Positions 48,326-61,087 of a stretch of DNA of 64,000 nt are shown here, piece after piece (position 1 is the first letter of the stretch; the number at the start of each line of letters is the position of its first letter). The notes under the pieces are model-generated. The model ran no database searches. It was not told where the DNA came from and worked only from the letters and a program-made list of their open reading frames with translations. A program made the position numbers and the translations under genes. This DNA comes from Ricinus communis (lineage: Eukaryota > Streptophyta > Magnoliopsida > Malpighiales > Euphorbiaceae). The stretch is from contig NC_063259.1 in the NCBI RefSeq assembly GCF_019578655.1, positions 14,350,489 through 14,414,488 on the forward strand, written 5' to 3'.

Positions 48326-50442
48326 AATCTTGTAATTATCCTTAGGGATAAAAAGAAAAAAAGAACTACCGTGTGATTTAATAAATTAGTACCAAACATT
48401 TAGCGCCCTTTATTAGCTCTGATGCAGTTTCATATTCTTACAATTTCATACCTTGTGGTTGTTCTTATTAATATTTTCATACTCTATATTTTATTTCATT
48501 TGTCTCTTACATATCTCAATCAACTTATAGAATTAGTATCTATAACATAAACCATCAATAATAAATACTTTTATAATAATATTACATAGTTATATATCTG
48601 AAAATTAACAAATATACTTAAAATATATTCAAAAATTATCTTTTAATTTAACTGTAAATTATATAAATATATGTTTTTATAATTTATTTCAAGCCCAAAC
48701 AATTAGTTAGCTGTATTAAAATTGTCTTTAATTAATTTGAAAAATACCTTGTAAAATATTTATCATATTAATTTAATTTAGTATTAAAGTATAAAAAAGT
48801 AATACACAAGGTATAAAGTGTTATAAAAAAAAACCATAAGATACGTAATTGCAAAATACGAAACCACATTAAAACTAATAAACAACATTAGCATGTTTGA
48901 CAGTAATTTACGAACGGAGTAAACTATAGAGTAGTATTTTGTCACAAAATAAATCATAAATCTATTTTTGTAAATGAGTAAAACTACAAGGTAGTTTTTT
49001 TTGCAATTACCCCTTATCCTTATCCATGACCTAAACCTGCAACATAATTAGGCGGGGGCATAGAATTAAGGAACTCAAGAAGGGGTTTTAGCAGCGATGG
49101 AGTTTAGGTATTGCCATGAAAGGGGGTGTAAAGTAGAGTAATTGATAGGACAGTGGACACGATTCAAAATTATTTGCATGTTTGAAGTTAGAATAAGAAA
49201 TAAATGATGAATTTAAAAAGAATTGATGAAAAATTAGGATCTGGGTTTGGGATTGAATGTGTTGTTTGAGGAGAGTAATTCAGATCATGGAGCAATCGGG
49301 TTCGTTCAAATTAGAGAATTGGTAACCAATTTGCTGACTCAAATTTAGTCAATATGTGCCATGTCGTAAAAATTCAAATAATCTCGCCAGATAATATATT
49401 TATTAAGAAACTAAAAGCAATAGTTTGATTTTTTAATTATTGAAATAATTAGATATTTTTGTTAAAAACGTGAAAAGTTAGATTTAATATGGTAATTAAG
49501 TTTTTGTCTTTTGTTTTACTTTATTAAATTGAAATAAAATGCTCTTTATTTTCTCTATAATTAATATTTAATCAAATAATAATAGTTTATTATACATGAA
49601 ATAATTTTATGCTTGAGAATCTTCCTTTAAGAGCATGCTAAGAAAACTAATTACCTTTTTAGCTTTTTCTATCTACTACGCTGATAGATGATTAATTCTT
49701 TATCTACATACTACACTGATAGATGATTAATGTATATTCATTAATTTAAATAATTAAATATATGTCAAATCTAAAATATAAAATACCTGTCACTTTTGTA
49801 TTCATTGCTGTATATAAGAATTATCCGGGAAAGAATTCATTGTGTTTGGCTCCAAGAAGGAATTCCAAGCTCCGCACCTCGGCTGAGCCATGGTGGTGGC
49901 AAGATGTATCCCTCTCATGCACCAGTCTCTGTTCCCAATGAGACTATAACTTTGATTGGTAGCCAAGGCTCTCTCATTGTTCCAATGGTAAAAAAATATA
50001 AGAAAAACCTGTGTGTGTCTTCCAGATGTAGAACAGAACACGTTGTTAATTTATATACATAACTTTGTATATTTTCACCGCCATAAGATTAGGACATTTG
50101 ATAAAGCCATCCACATATATATCTCACTCACATATATATTCCTAAAGCACTATGCAACCACCATTTGCTTTCCTTTTTTATCTTTCTTTCTTTTCTTTTC
50201 TTTTTCTGTTCTCTCTCTCTCTCTCTCTCATTTGAATTCTTATTCTCATAACATATACCCTACAAGGTATCTTCAATATAACCACAGCCTATTCCTTTCC
50301 TTTGTTACATCTTCAGAAAAAGAAAAGAGAAAATATATTCTCCATGCTTGTTCCTTCACTTGGCGCCTATACATTTATATATATATACAATACATGTTAA
50401 AGGAGGATTTTCTTATTTGGATGCTTCATTCTTAATTTTTGC
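48326..50442. other. Intergenic, upstream of the CLE gene
   Basis: No supported gene. A less AT-rich patch at about 49830-49990 is open for some 60 codons but matches nothing I know. CT-rich tracts at 50160-50232 and TATATATATA near 50375-50390 precede the CLE start and may belong to its promoter or leader. Confidence 0.55.
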
Positions 50443-50847
50443 ATGGCTAGTAGTAGTTGTAGTAACAGCAGCAGCAGCAGCAGTAGTGGTAGTGTAACAT
50501 CTCCTCATATCACTTCTTTCACCATCTTCTTCTTCTTCTTCTTCTTCTTCTTCTTTCTGTTATTCACTGTTCACACTGCCATGGGTACCAGAGAGATGGA
50601 AGAAACACTCTCACTTGCTGCCACTAGCAGAGATGGAAGAAACAGCATGCAGTTTTCCACAAGAAGATTTGGTGCACCCAATGTAAACGCCATTTCAAAG
50701 GCTAAAAAGGATAAACATTTCTATGTTCCTCCTCAATATAGAGGAAGGTTTAGAGGTCATAGATCTCCACTGCCATGGCAAGAAAGGATCTTCAATGCAG
50801 GTGCACATGAAGTACCCAGTGGTCCAAATCCTATTTCTAATAGGTGA
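50443..50847 (+). CDS. CLE44: CLE peptide precursor containing TDIF (CLE41/CLE44 type)
   Basis: Single exon, 134 residues. Ser-rich N-terminus (residues 2-18), then a hydrophobic signal segment containing a run of ten or more Phe, a variable middle, and a C-terminal CLE dodecapeptide HEVPSGPNPISN at 122-133 followed by a final Arg. This dodecapeptide is exactly TDIF, the product of CLE41 and CLE44 in Arabidopsis, where it is secreted from phloem, binds the receptor PXY/TDR, keeps procambial cells dividing and blocks xylem differentiation. The Pro residues at positions 4, 7 and 9 of the peptide include those normally hydroxylated. CLE41 and CLE44 encode the same peptide, so the symbol is a choice. 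Oddities: both the Ser stretch and the Phe stretch are encoded by triplet microsatellites. Lack of introns is normal for CLE genes. Confidence 0.93.
   Translation: MASSSCSNSSSSSSSGSVTSPHITSFTIFFFFFFFFFFLLFTVHTAMGTREMEETLSLAATSRDGRNSMQFSTRRFGAPNVNAISKAKKDKHFYVPPQYRGRFRGHRSPLPWQERIFNAGAHEVPSGPNPISNR
50526..50560 (+). repeat. TTC microsatellite encoding poly-Phe in the CLE signal peptide
   Basis: A near-perfect TTC run in frame, forming most of the hydrophobic core of the signal peptide. Length change would alter the signal core but not the frame. Confidence 0.85.
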
Positions 50848-53800
50848 AAACAAAAATCCCATACCCAGGTCACCCTCCTTATCCATGTTTTTGGTTTGTG
50901 TTTCTTTTTTCTTCTTCTTTTTTTCTTCTTAATTTGGGGGCTATAAATATGTATACAGATAATTAGCTATTTATTTACATATATATATATATAGAGAGAG
51001 AGAGGTCTTGGTGTTGTTATTACTGTTATAGCAATGTGGGATGAGATCACTACAGTTCATTCTTATTATTATTGTTTCTTTTCCAAACAGAACCTATCCT
51101 TCCAATCATTTAACCATGAGGATGTATATGATAATGATATCTTGGAGAATGTCTTTTCTTGATGTTGAATATGGTCATTATTATGCCACATTTCCTTCTT
51201 TATCTGCTTCTTTTAATAATTCTTGTAAATTATCCTTATTCACCATGTTTTATTTTGTTCTTGATTAAGCTGCTTGTGTTAATTGGCATCTAATTAGAAT
51301 TAAGCTTAATTCTTTCATATGGCATTGTCCAAGTTCCTTCCAAATTGCTTGTATAATATAACAAAATCAATACAAATGCATGTGGGAATTAATCAGTTTT
51401 TGGTTTTGGAAGAAGCTAAAATTAATATTCTAGCAACCATATTTCACACTCTTTAAATTGTTGAACATTGTATTTTCTTTTGATAATCAGAGATTTATTT
51501 TCTTAATAATTAGAAGGGGAAAACTTACAAAATGGGAAAGCTACCCAAGCCAATAGGCTTATCCAAATACACCCAAAAGAATTGTTGTAAATTGTTCAAT
51601 TTTCTGCTTCTTTTAGATGTTTCAATCGTAGAAGGCTAGTGTAAATCTTGAGATAGTGCTATCCAAAGAATTTGAATGTCAAAAATGCTACCCTAACTTC
51701 TGCAAGTTGAAAGAAAGAAACAAATAAGGGTTTAAAGGATTTAAATGGGAAAAAATAAATAAATAAATTATCTAACTTGAGATAACGGAAGAATTTGACA
51801 ATTACATCCATAAATCTAACACTCGAATTTTGAGTTAAATTTTCATCACCTTATTTGCCATACAAAAGAAAAAAGAAACTTATGAGCTAAGCAAAAGAGG
51901 TAGTTGTCATTTCAGAGGTGATTTATACTGTTAATGTACACTAAAAAAGGGGGGGAGAAACATAATGATTAGAAAAAAATGGATGTGGGTTTTGGGAAAC
52001 AAGTTGAAGGAGATGACTGAAAATGCAATAATGAAAAAAAAAAAGAGAAAAAAAGAAAAAAAAAAGAAAGAAAGAAAGCCCAAAAATTACCATTGTTTTG
52101 CGTGTAAAGTCATACGGACCTGGCATCCAAAGCTGCAGGGAAGGGTCCCTTTTTCACTTGTTCAAGTATTTTCCAAAAACACCCCTTCTTCACTTCTTGT
52201 TACCTTCTTCTTCTTCTTCTTCTTCTTCCTGTGACTGTCTCTTTTCTTTTGTGGTAAAACTTTAAAAAGGCCTTATCTGCCTTCTAGACTTGTTTTTTTT
52301 ACCTTCTTGTTTGTATTCTTAAGTTGTTTGTTTATGACTGCAGCATCTACTTTCAGTTGTTTCTTCTGTTGGCTTCCTCCTGTTTGTATGTTTTTAAATA
52401 TCAACTTCAAATTTTGAGAAAGATTGAGATTTACCCTCTATTTTACTTCCTTTTTTCATGACAATGAATGGATGTGTACCTTGTTATTGGTCAGTAAAAA
52501 TTTGTACTACCACAACCAATATAAAGGTAAGTTTGCCAAAAAAAAAAAACAAAAAAAAAACAATCTCATGAAAAATATATAAAATATAAGTTGAACAAAA
52601 GAAATAAAAGTTTAGATATTTAATAAAATAAAACTGAAAAGTTCAAGCACTCAGTAATGGATTTTATCAAATTTGTAAAAAAGATCTTATAAGTTAGTGA
52701 TTTCCCTTTATTTCTTATGCTTGCACCTACAAATGCCTAATTACCCATCAAGATTGGCTGATTCAAAAACCATGTTTCATTTCAATTATTGTAGCCAGCA
52801 GAGCCAGAAATTGAATCCTAAAGGGGTCAAAACTAGTTTTTTCTTTTCCCTCATTATATATAGAACTATGTAAAAGAAGATAACATATATATATATATAA
52901 TTTTTATATAAACCCAAGACTTTTAAGGGGTCAAAACTAATATTATTAAGAAATTATTTTTAAAAATTAAAATTCTTGAAAGTTAAAGGGTGATGGCCAC
53001 CCTCAGTAGTAATCAATTGGGTACTGAGAAATGGGGTTGAAGAGAAATCAGCCTTTAAAAAAGGTATGCAAACTGAAGAAGCTTTTGCATTTACAATTGA
53101 AGTTCCTATCAAATTCAACTATTATACAGCAGCCCAAAAGAGGAAAAAAAGAAAAGAGAAAAAAAAGAAAAGAAAAGTTGATGCATTATGTCTTTATCAT
53201 TCAGTTGATGTCCCTTAGATTTTAATCAATCAAGCTATCCTATATATGCTACATGTTAAAGTGACAAGATACATATAATGTATGCAGTTTTCCATAAAAG
53301 AAATTAAAAAAAATAAAAATAAAAATAAAAGAGAGAGATTATATTCCTTCACTTTCCACCATTGTTTAAACTTTCCTAAAAGCATGTTTATTAAGTCAAG
53401 GCAGAGACTCCTAGATTTTGTTAATATCTGTCTTTTGCATAATCTTCTCTGATCCTTTTGATCTCCCCCTCCAAACAGTTCTCACAAGTCTACCAGAGCT
53501 GGTAAGATGGCTTGCTTTTGGGCAATCAAAGAATTATGCTGTCTCCACTTTTGATTTTCAGGAGTTTAATCACTTTAAGCAACTTTTGTAACAATGACTC
53601 AAACCATAAATCTATGTACCTGCCTGCTTATTCCTAAACTCACTGCAAGATCAGCACTAGTTCTTACTTATATTAGGTGTATCCACTGTAACATATAAGA
53701 AAATTACATGTATATAAATATTATATCATTTAAAATTAATAAATATATATTTAAATATTTATCGGTTTGATATATAAATAGATACCAACATTTAGAATAG

Positions 53801-56376
53801 CTAAAAAGAAAAAAAGAAAAATGAGGATTTGTCTTCTTTACATAAAAGTGATTGAAGTATTTCTTGTAGCTTTTCTTTACTAAAAGTGATGAGCTGTGAC
53901 ATTGCTCTATTTTTGCATGTATAAGAGAAAGCAAAACAAACACTTTTGGTATTACCCAAGAATAAATAACACTTTTTGGAGGGTAAGTTGAACATATAAT
54001 AAACACATGGCATTCATGCTCAGTATCTAAACCATACCCCAAACCCCACCCCCATCCCCCAAGATAGTTTTTTTTTCTTTTGGAAAAGAAAGTGCCTACC
54101 CTGTAAAATGGCCTTCAGCCTTGAGGAGATGTGGCATGAAATCTGTGTTCAAAGAGACCATTTATTCATACCGGGAGAGACTAAAGGGCACAACCATACA
54201 TATCATAGAAATCACATTTGGAAATGCTCGACAATTAGCTACAACTGTAGGTGATGTAGCAAGGTTAATTATAAAAGAGGAAATTACCTTCTTGGGAGGT
54301 CTATTCAATACCCAAAAACTTCTCGGGAGGGATCGGACATGTCAGGAATACATTAAATTTGGGATAATCAGCTCACTCCGAGCCAATTAAAAAAATATAT
54401 ATATATATATTAAATATACCATTTAGTATTTATTTCAACTCTTATCCACCTAATATGGCATATAATACTTTAACAAAATCACCCCTTTAACTTCAACACA
54501 TTTAATAAATATATTATATACTACATTAGGGTAGGTTAGCAAGAGTCGGAATACATAAAAAAAATAGATTATGTAGCATTACTCGTTAAAGAAAAAAATA
54601 AAAATAAAAATAAAAATGGATAAAACCCCTAAACTATAAGACAAGTAAGCCTCTCCAGACCATATAAATGCACGGCGAGCTTGAAAAGCAGAACTGCAGG
54701 GATGAAGTGAAAAGTGTTTCTTACGATTACGCCCAACTAGACCTGTTCATGGGCCTGGGTACCCGCCCAGCTCGCCCAGGCCCGCACTCTTCAGGCCGGG
54801 CTTGGATAACAATTTTTGTGTACAAGCCCGGCCCGATCCGAACCCATAAAAAGCCCGAACTTTTCGGGCCAGGCTTGGGATTTACATAAAAACCCAAGTC
54901 TGGCTTGGCCCAGCCCGATGCTTAGTTTAATTAGGAAAAAAAAATATCATACTTAGCATTTAAACTTGTAACCTTCAACTTATAATTAAGTGCTACGTGC
55001 CACTTAACTACCTATTATTTTTATCTATAATTTTATTGTTATTAATAATATATTTAAATAAAATTAAACTCAAGCCCGACCCGAACCCGCCCAGATCCGA
55101 CCCGTATTTACAGGTTTAACAATTGGTCGAGCCGAGCCGAGCTTTTTAAAAAAAATTCAGGCTCGGGCTTGGACTGAGAGATATTAAAAAATTCTCGGGC
55201 TTAGACGGGCTCAGGCTTGTTCAAAATAAAATCAAATCCGATCAGGCCCGGCCCATGAACAGGTCTATGCCCAACAACCCACTTGAGCAAATGAAACTAT
55301 TTTAGTAAAATTTAACTGTTTCAATTCTCGTGCAATTTGTTAGTTATTTAGACAAAAATGAACATGTTTACTTAATAAACTCGGCCAATAAAACATCCTA
55401 TTTTGTTTTTCTTAGTATTCAAATGAAGTTTTATGAATATGAAACTTTAGTATTTTCCTAGCACCAAATCAAGCACACAAGTTTCCAACAAATTTGTCAC
55501 CCATCAGCACCAGCACAAAGGGCAGGATGCAATTGTCTAAAATCTTCCTACTAAAAATAAAACTGTTATTTGCTTCACCACTCTTCGAAACTTCTCACCC
55601 AACCCACATAGAACAGGAAAGAAAATATGAATTTTTTTAACAAAACCACACCGACGCCGCAATAATTTTACTCTTACATCCTTGCCATTCACATATGCAT
55701 ATACTACCATTGTCAACAAAGTTCAAGTGAACTATGTATGCTGTTGAATTCCAAGGACTGAAATGTAATGAAACTTTAAATTTTTGTACTCCAAGGAGTG
55801 TAGTGCAGAAAAATATTCTACTACAGCTCGAAAACTAAAAATCTGTTGCTACTATCATATCATAAAAACAAACCACAAGCTTTTAAACAGCAGTAACATA
55901 AACACTAATTGTCCTGAACCTTAAGGAGATTCTAGTGAAACATTATATTTCTTTAGATGCAACTACTTATGACTATGAAGTATGAAATATAAAACCAGCA
56001 AATATTCAGCATATAATGGTAAATGTATAAACTCTACCTGAACATGCATATAAAATTTAAATTATGAGGCCAGAAAATTCATCATGACATGATTTGCTCA
56101 GAGATCTAAAATCCCTTTAATAGCATAATTCGATTAATCACCACTTCAATTAAGCATTACACCATGGCTTAAACCAATACTTCAAAACAAAACAAAACAA
56201 GAGTTGGATAAGCTTCCAAGACAAATACATTGCTACTACGTAACAGCATATATTAACAAAATTGACATGCCTGCACATTTCCCTAAAAGTTCTTGTATTT
56301 GCAGAGAGGTCTAAAGCCAATCTTACTGTTCTCTTCTGACCGACAAATGCCATTTAAGAACAACTGACAATCATGA
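50848..56376. other. Intergenic region between the CLE and DCAF4-like genes
   Basis: No gene is supported. It contains purine-rich tracts (51900-52080), a possible dispersed repeat around 52800-53010 (GAGCCAGAAATTGAA at the start, GATGGCCACCCTC at the end), a hAT-type MITE (54738-55267) and an 89-codon open frame at 54121-54390 with no recognised domain. 55270-56376 is AT-rich and includes the 3' UTR of the DCAF4-like gene. Confidence 0.6.
54738..55267. mobile_element. hAT-type MITE, 530 bp, 8 bp TSD
   Basis: Left end TAGACCTGTTCATGGGCC and right end GGCCCATGAACAGGTCTA are perfect 18 bp inverted repeats. The flanks are CGCCCAAC (54730-54737) and TGCCCAAC (55268-55275), seven of eight identical, the TSD length of hAT elements. 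The inside is rich in GGCCCG/CGGGCC words near both ends and AT-rich in the middle; it has no transposase frame. The one-base TSD difference suggests a moderately old insertion. Confidence 0.9.
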
Positions 56377-59300
56377 TCAATGCATGTAAAATAGTCCCTC
56401 CTGTGATCCACACCAGGTTCCCCAATTATTCAGCCCAGATAGGCAGTCTTCATGGCTTTTATTTTCATCTGGTATTCTCATACATCCTGCAGAGAAATTC
56501 AATATTAAAACCTTAAAAAAATGCAACTTAGAATTGCATCAAACCCCTCCAAGGGCACTGAGTGCGAGCCCCCCCCCCCCCCCCCCCCCCCCCCCCGCCT
56601 CCCTGTGGCTCTGGTCCCACCTTTTTCTACTCCCATTTCATTTTTTTAATATCAAATTTAATAACAGTAAGGATAAGATGCATAGTGGGCGTACTCTCTG
56701 GTCTCTGCCAGCACACAGTTGAGAGAACTGCATCAGAAAACTTTTCCTCAAAAAGCAGTTCACCTGACTTTATGCTCCAAAGGCGAAACTTGCAGTCTTC
56801 TCCACCTAAAGAAAATGCCAAACAAGGTTTAACTTTGAATTCTATCACAATAATAAAAGATAAATTGAAATGATATAAACCTGCCATAAGAAATCTTTCA
56901 GATTGATCAACTTCAAGCTGTAAACGAGTATGGGAGTTCACATGTCCTTCATAAGATTGTATAGCGCCTCTCTTAGACATGCGATGATCATAAAGCCTAA
57001 TCTGCAATTGTAGAGAAATGGAATTACAGGAGAATTTGCTTCACTTTCTTCCTCGAACATATTATTTGATTAGCAGAATTTAGAACTCAGAAAACAAAAT
57101 TAAATACCATCAAATCAACCATGAGATCTACTGGAACTTATTTTCTTGTATTATTATTGTTATAGTCATTTGACAGTTCCCATATAGTTGGCTTGTCACT
57201 CCAATTCAAACCAAAACTTGAATTTAATTTGTAAGCTTATGAATAAAGACTTGAATTGGCACAAAGGGATAAGATATTTGACTGCTTATCTCTCCCCCAT
57301 AACACAGTTTGGAGACTAGTGTATTTTCCTTACAATACCTGGCCCTTGTACAGCCTCTAGAATAAGACATTTGACTGCTCATCATCCCTTCAAGAACATA
57401 CACACACCAAGGTATACTGCCAAAACTCTTGAAACAAAAATAAAAACTTCAAGAAATAGTCATCCTGTTCAAGCTATATAAGTCAGGATACTGTAAAGAT
57501 CAGAGATACCACAAAAGCGAGAAAAGGCAATAGACAGTGAAATGTCTCCTCTCCAACAAGTCATCTGAAAACAACAGTCATCAGATTGTATCAACAAAGT
57601 CGTGAGGTTTTCATTGGTCATATCAACTCAACTTTTGCTTCCTATCAGTTTTTTTGTAGGCATACCTAATTCTATAATCACCTTATGCCAAGGAATATCT
57701 AGCTCTACGTAAAACTATTGTAACTACTTGCAAGAAGAATCTCTTAAAACGCCAAACTTTTAAGACCTAAACCCTTTCAGACTTGGGCCTCCATTTCTTC
57801 TCACTACACCTTCCTGGAAAAAGAAATTTCCTATGCAAACAAACAAGAACGAGAGAAGTACCACCAAATCATAAAAAATAAGCAACAAACAACAAAAACA
57901 CTGAGGATTTGTTAACCATAGGATCCCAGAACGGTAGACAGATTCATTACCCACTCAAGGAACCACTAGATAAGTTAACGACCATTTTTAGATAACACAT
58001 CTTTTTAATGAGTAGGCCAGGCAATATAAAACTAGGTATACAATTACTCTTAATTAATTTCGTTTAACATCAACAATTCTCCACATCAATTATTAAAACA
58101 TACCCACTTTAGTTCAAAGATTCAAGAGATGAACTTGTCATGCGTTAGTCCAAAAGATAATGCTTGACTAACACTCTTTACTACATCGCAGAGGCACGGG
58201 CTCACACTTATATAGCATCACAATGATTGTAATGACCTTTCCAATCAGAGTGCTATTAAGTTTCCAAATTCTAACTAACAAAAATAGGTGGCAATTAATG
58301 CACTACATTAAGTTCTTGAAATGTCATTAAAATAGATGGAATGGCAGACTCTGTAGAGAACTTATTTATTTGAATGTACTCCACACACTTGTGAGCAAGC
58401 ATGCTTTGAGGATGTATTACAATTAGGCTCCAATAAACATAATGATGCATCTAGCAATTGTGATACAAAATTTGATAAGCAGACAAGTTTCTAAGTTTGG
58501 CCCTCAGACTTCTGACATAAATTCCAGGTAATGCAATACCTAGACTTCATTTTAGACAATCAAGCCTTCCAACCATCATTTATATTTAATAAAGTCCATC
58601 AATTGTTCACATAGTCAAATTATGCTAACATGGAATTTTGCAGTTTGGCGACATGGTCAAATGGATCCGTTAACAGAAAGTATATATCTCAATTAAGTGG
58701 AGGCTTACAAATCTGGCATATTGTGGATTTGATCTGAATACAAATATGTTTATAGATACTGGTCTAACATTGTGATTATGAATGTCTCTTAAAAAACTGC
58801 CGTTGTGGATGCTTTTGTTGGAACCATATGAAAACTAAAATGAAGAAAAAAAACTTACAGATCCATCCATGGAGCTGGATAGGAAGTACTGGTCATATGA
58901 CTGCAGTGATACCAAACTAAAAGTTCAAAACAAGAATATATTATAAGATTCAAAAGCAAACTTTTAAAGTAGAAAATAACAGACATTTCGAAAGCCACTG
59001 ACCAGCATATAGATGAAGGCATATACCAGGTACAAGAAGGATCTATGTATCCACTGAGCTGCAAACCATCACATTAAGGTTAGTTGCCATATTTCCACCA
59101 GAAATACCAGTTCCACACAGGTGGTCAGGTGGTCAAGTTGCACTCATCATATATGAATAGGGATATTGCATTAAAAAAAAAAAAAAATGGAAATCACCAC
59201 ACTGAAGAAAAAAGAACAAAGTAAAAATCCGTGACGGCTTTATTAAATTACAAAACAATTCAATTTCTGTGAAGTCTAAATTCTGCTCTGCAAAGTCTAA

Positions 59301-61036
59301 AGAGTCTGCATAAGTTACACCTTGATGAAATATGGAAACACAAAATGAAACCATCGGATGGGGATTAAGGCTTCAAGGAAGGGAGCATAGTATACATGCA
59401 TGATGTTATACAATGAAAAAAAATTCCTTATGAAATGAAATAAATTTATTTTGTCATGCTTTATTTAACACTGCAGCAATCAATGAATGATCTCTAAAAT
59501 TGGGACCAAAACCCAGAATGTCATTTCTTCGCAAGTTTTATGCACCAATGATCATGAATTTCCTACTTTTCAGTTCTTCCTTTCTCACAAGCTAATATAA
59601 AAGGTTAACCAGCTTTCCTACACAGTTTATTTATCATTCCACGATTTAGATTATATCATAAATATTCTTTTTCCACTATTTAGTCAATGATTTGGAGATT
59701 GAGCATATCCAACCAGATATCTTCATTAGATCAGCAAAGAGAGAGAGAGAGAGAGAGAATGTGATTTTTTTGGCAGTGATAATCCTCAGAAACGGCCATT
59801 TCAGTAGTGCCTTTCAATATGAAACCATGCGCATTCTATTTGAAACTCTTTGCTCAGATTTATACCAGAATGAAATGATCCTCAGAAGTCATCATACTAA
59901 ATTTAAATTCTAAAAACAATTATATGCACCATTAAATTGCTACTTTTTACTTTCTTTGGAAAGAAGTAACTTAAGATCTAATTAATCCCACCCCAGTCAC
60001 TTACCACTTACAGTTTTATTACATTCTTAGTTGTCCTTCAAGGTTTCAAAGCCCATTTACTTATGCATACATTCACTTCTTGATATATGTAAGATTTTCT
60101 TGAATATGTTAATTTTTGGAACTTCAAATCAGCATCATATTTGATCACTACGCAATTTAGTACTTAAAAGGAAATGCAATACCTTAAACCACTGTTTACT
60201 AGAATTTTGACGAGATCTTCCCAGCAGTGAATAAGGTATTCTATGTCTAATTTCTCTAGCAGACCCTTCCCGAACATCAACCGTCACAATTGCTCCATTT
60301 CTTAATCCACACAGAACAACATTACCCTGTAGCAAGGACAAAAAACACTATCACTTCAAAAAAATTATAAAGCAAATAGTTGGCTCAACAGAACAAAAAA
60401 AGAAAACGACTTATCCAAATTTCATGGGAACTGTTATGTTATTAGCACTGGCAAACACCTTCAGGATCTGGCCATCAAAAAGTGTACCAATCATGCCATA
60501 AAAGCTGGTCCAGATTGTCATATCATATTTGACTGGAATTTCATGCACTATTGTGTGTTCGATGGCAATAGGAAGCGGCAGGGAAGGTTGTGCTGTTTTC
60601 ACTCCCATGTTTTTAGAGAATCTGGGTAAAGAGCAAGGTTTTGGAACAGGAAGTAAACGAGGGCATGTTTCGCTGAGTTTATAAAAAATTATATTATTCT
60701 TGAATACTATATGTATATATGTTAAAAATCCAAATTTTATTCTCAAATACTTGGGAAAAGAAAGTAATAACATTCAACTGCACATTTGTTTGGCTCAAAG
60801 TTTTAATGTAAAAGTAAATATTTAGAGTCAGGACAGGACTGGGGAAGGGCCAGGTGATAGTGGTGGCCGTGCAGGGACTCACCATCAAGTTCAACATGGG
60901 GCATGATTTCCCTGCAAAGTTGGACAACATTTTCATCTCTAACTATGGACAGTTGCAGACACAGCCACTCCCTTCACACACAAGTTTGAGTTCATTCACG
61001 AGCATGTCTCTAGGTGTGGGTGTTGTGTGCATGCTT

Positions 61037-61087
<51 letters not shown>

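Noticed and set aside
49796..50062. Plus-strand frame with text EGIPSSAPRLSHGGGK
   Set aside because: No match that I know, and frames on both strands are open here. A possible exon relic, but unsupported.
54121..54390. 89-codon plus-strand frame beginning MRRCGMKSVFK
   Set aside because: No recognisable domain, no splice or promoter support; the surrounding sequence looks repetitive. A translated search would decide.
56627..56694. C-terminus of the DCAF4-like protein read straight through to the stop at 56627
   Set aside because: This is last-intron sequence: a GT donor at 56694 and an acceptor at 56487 give a conserved-looking end (WGTW..LFYMH) in phase.
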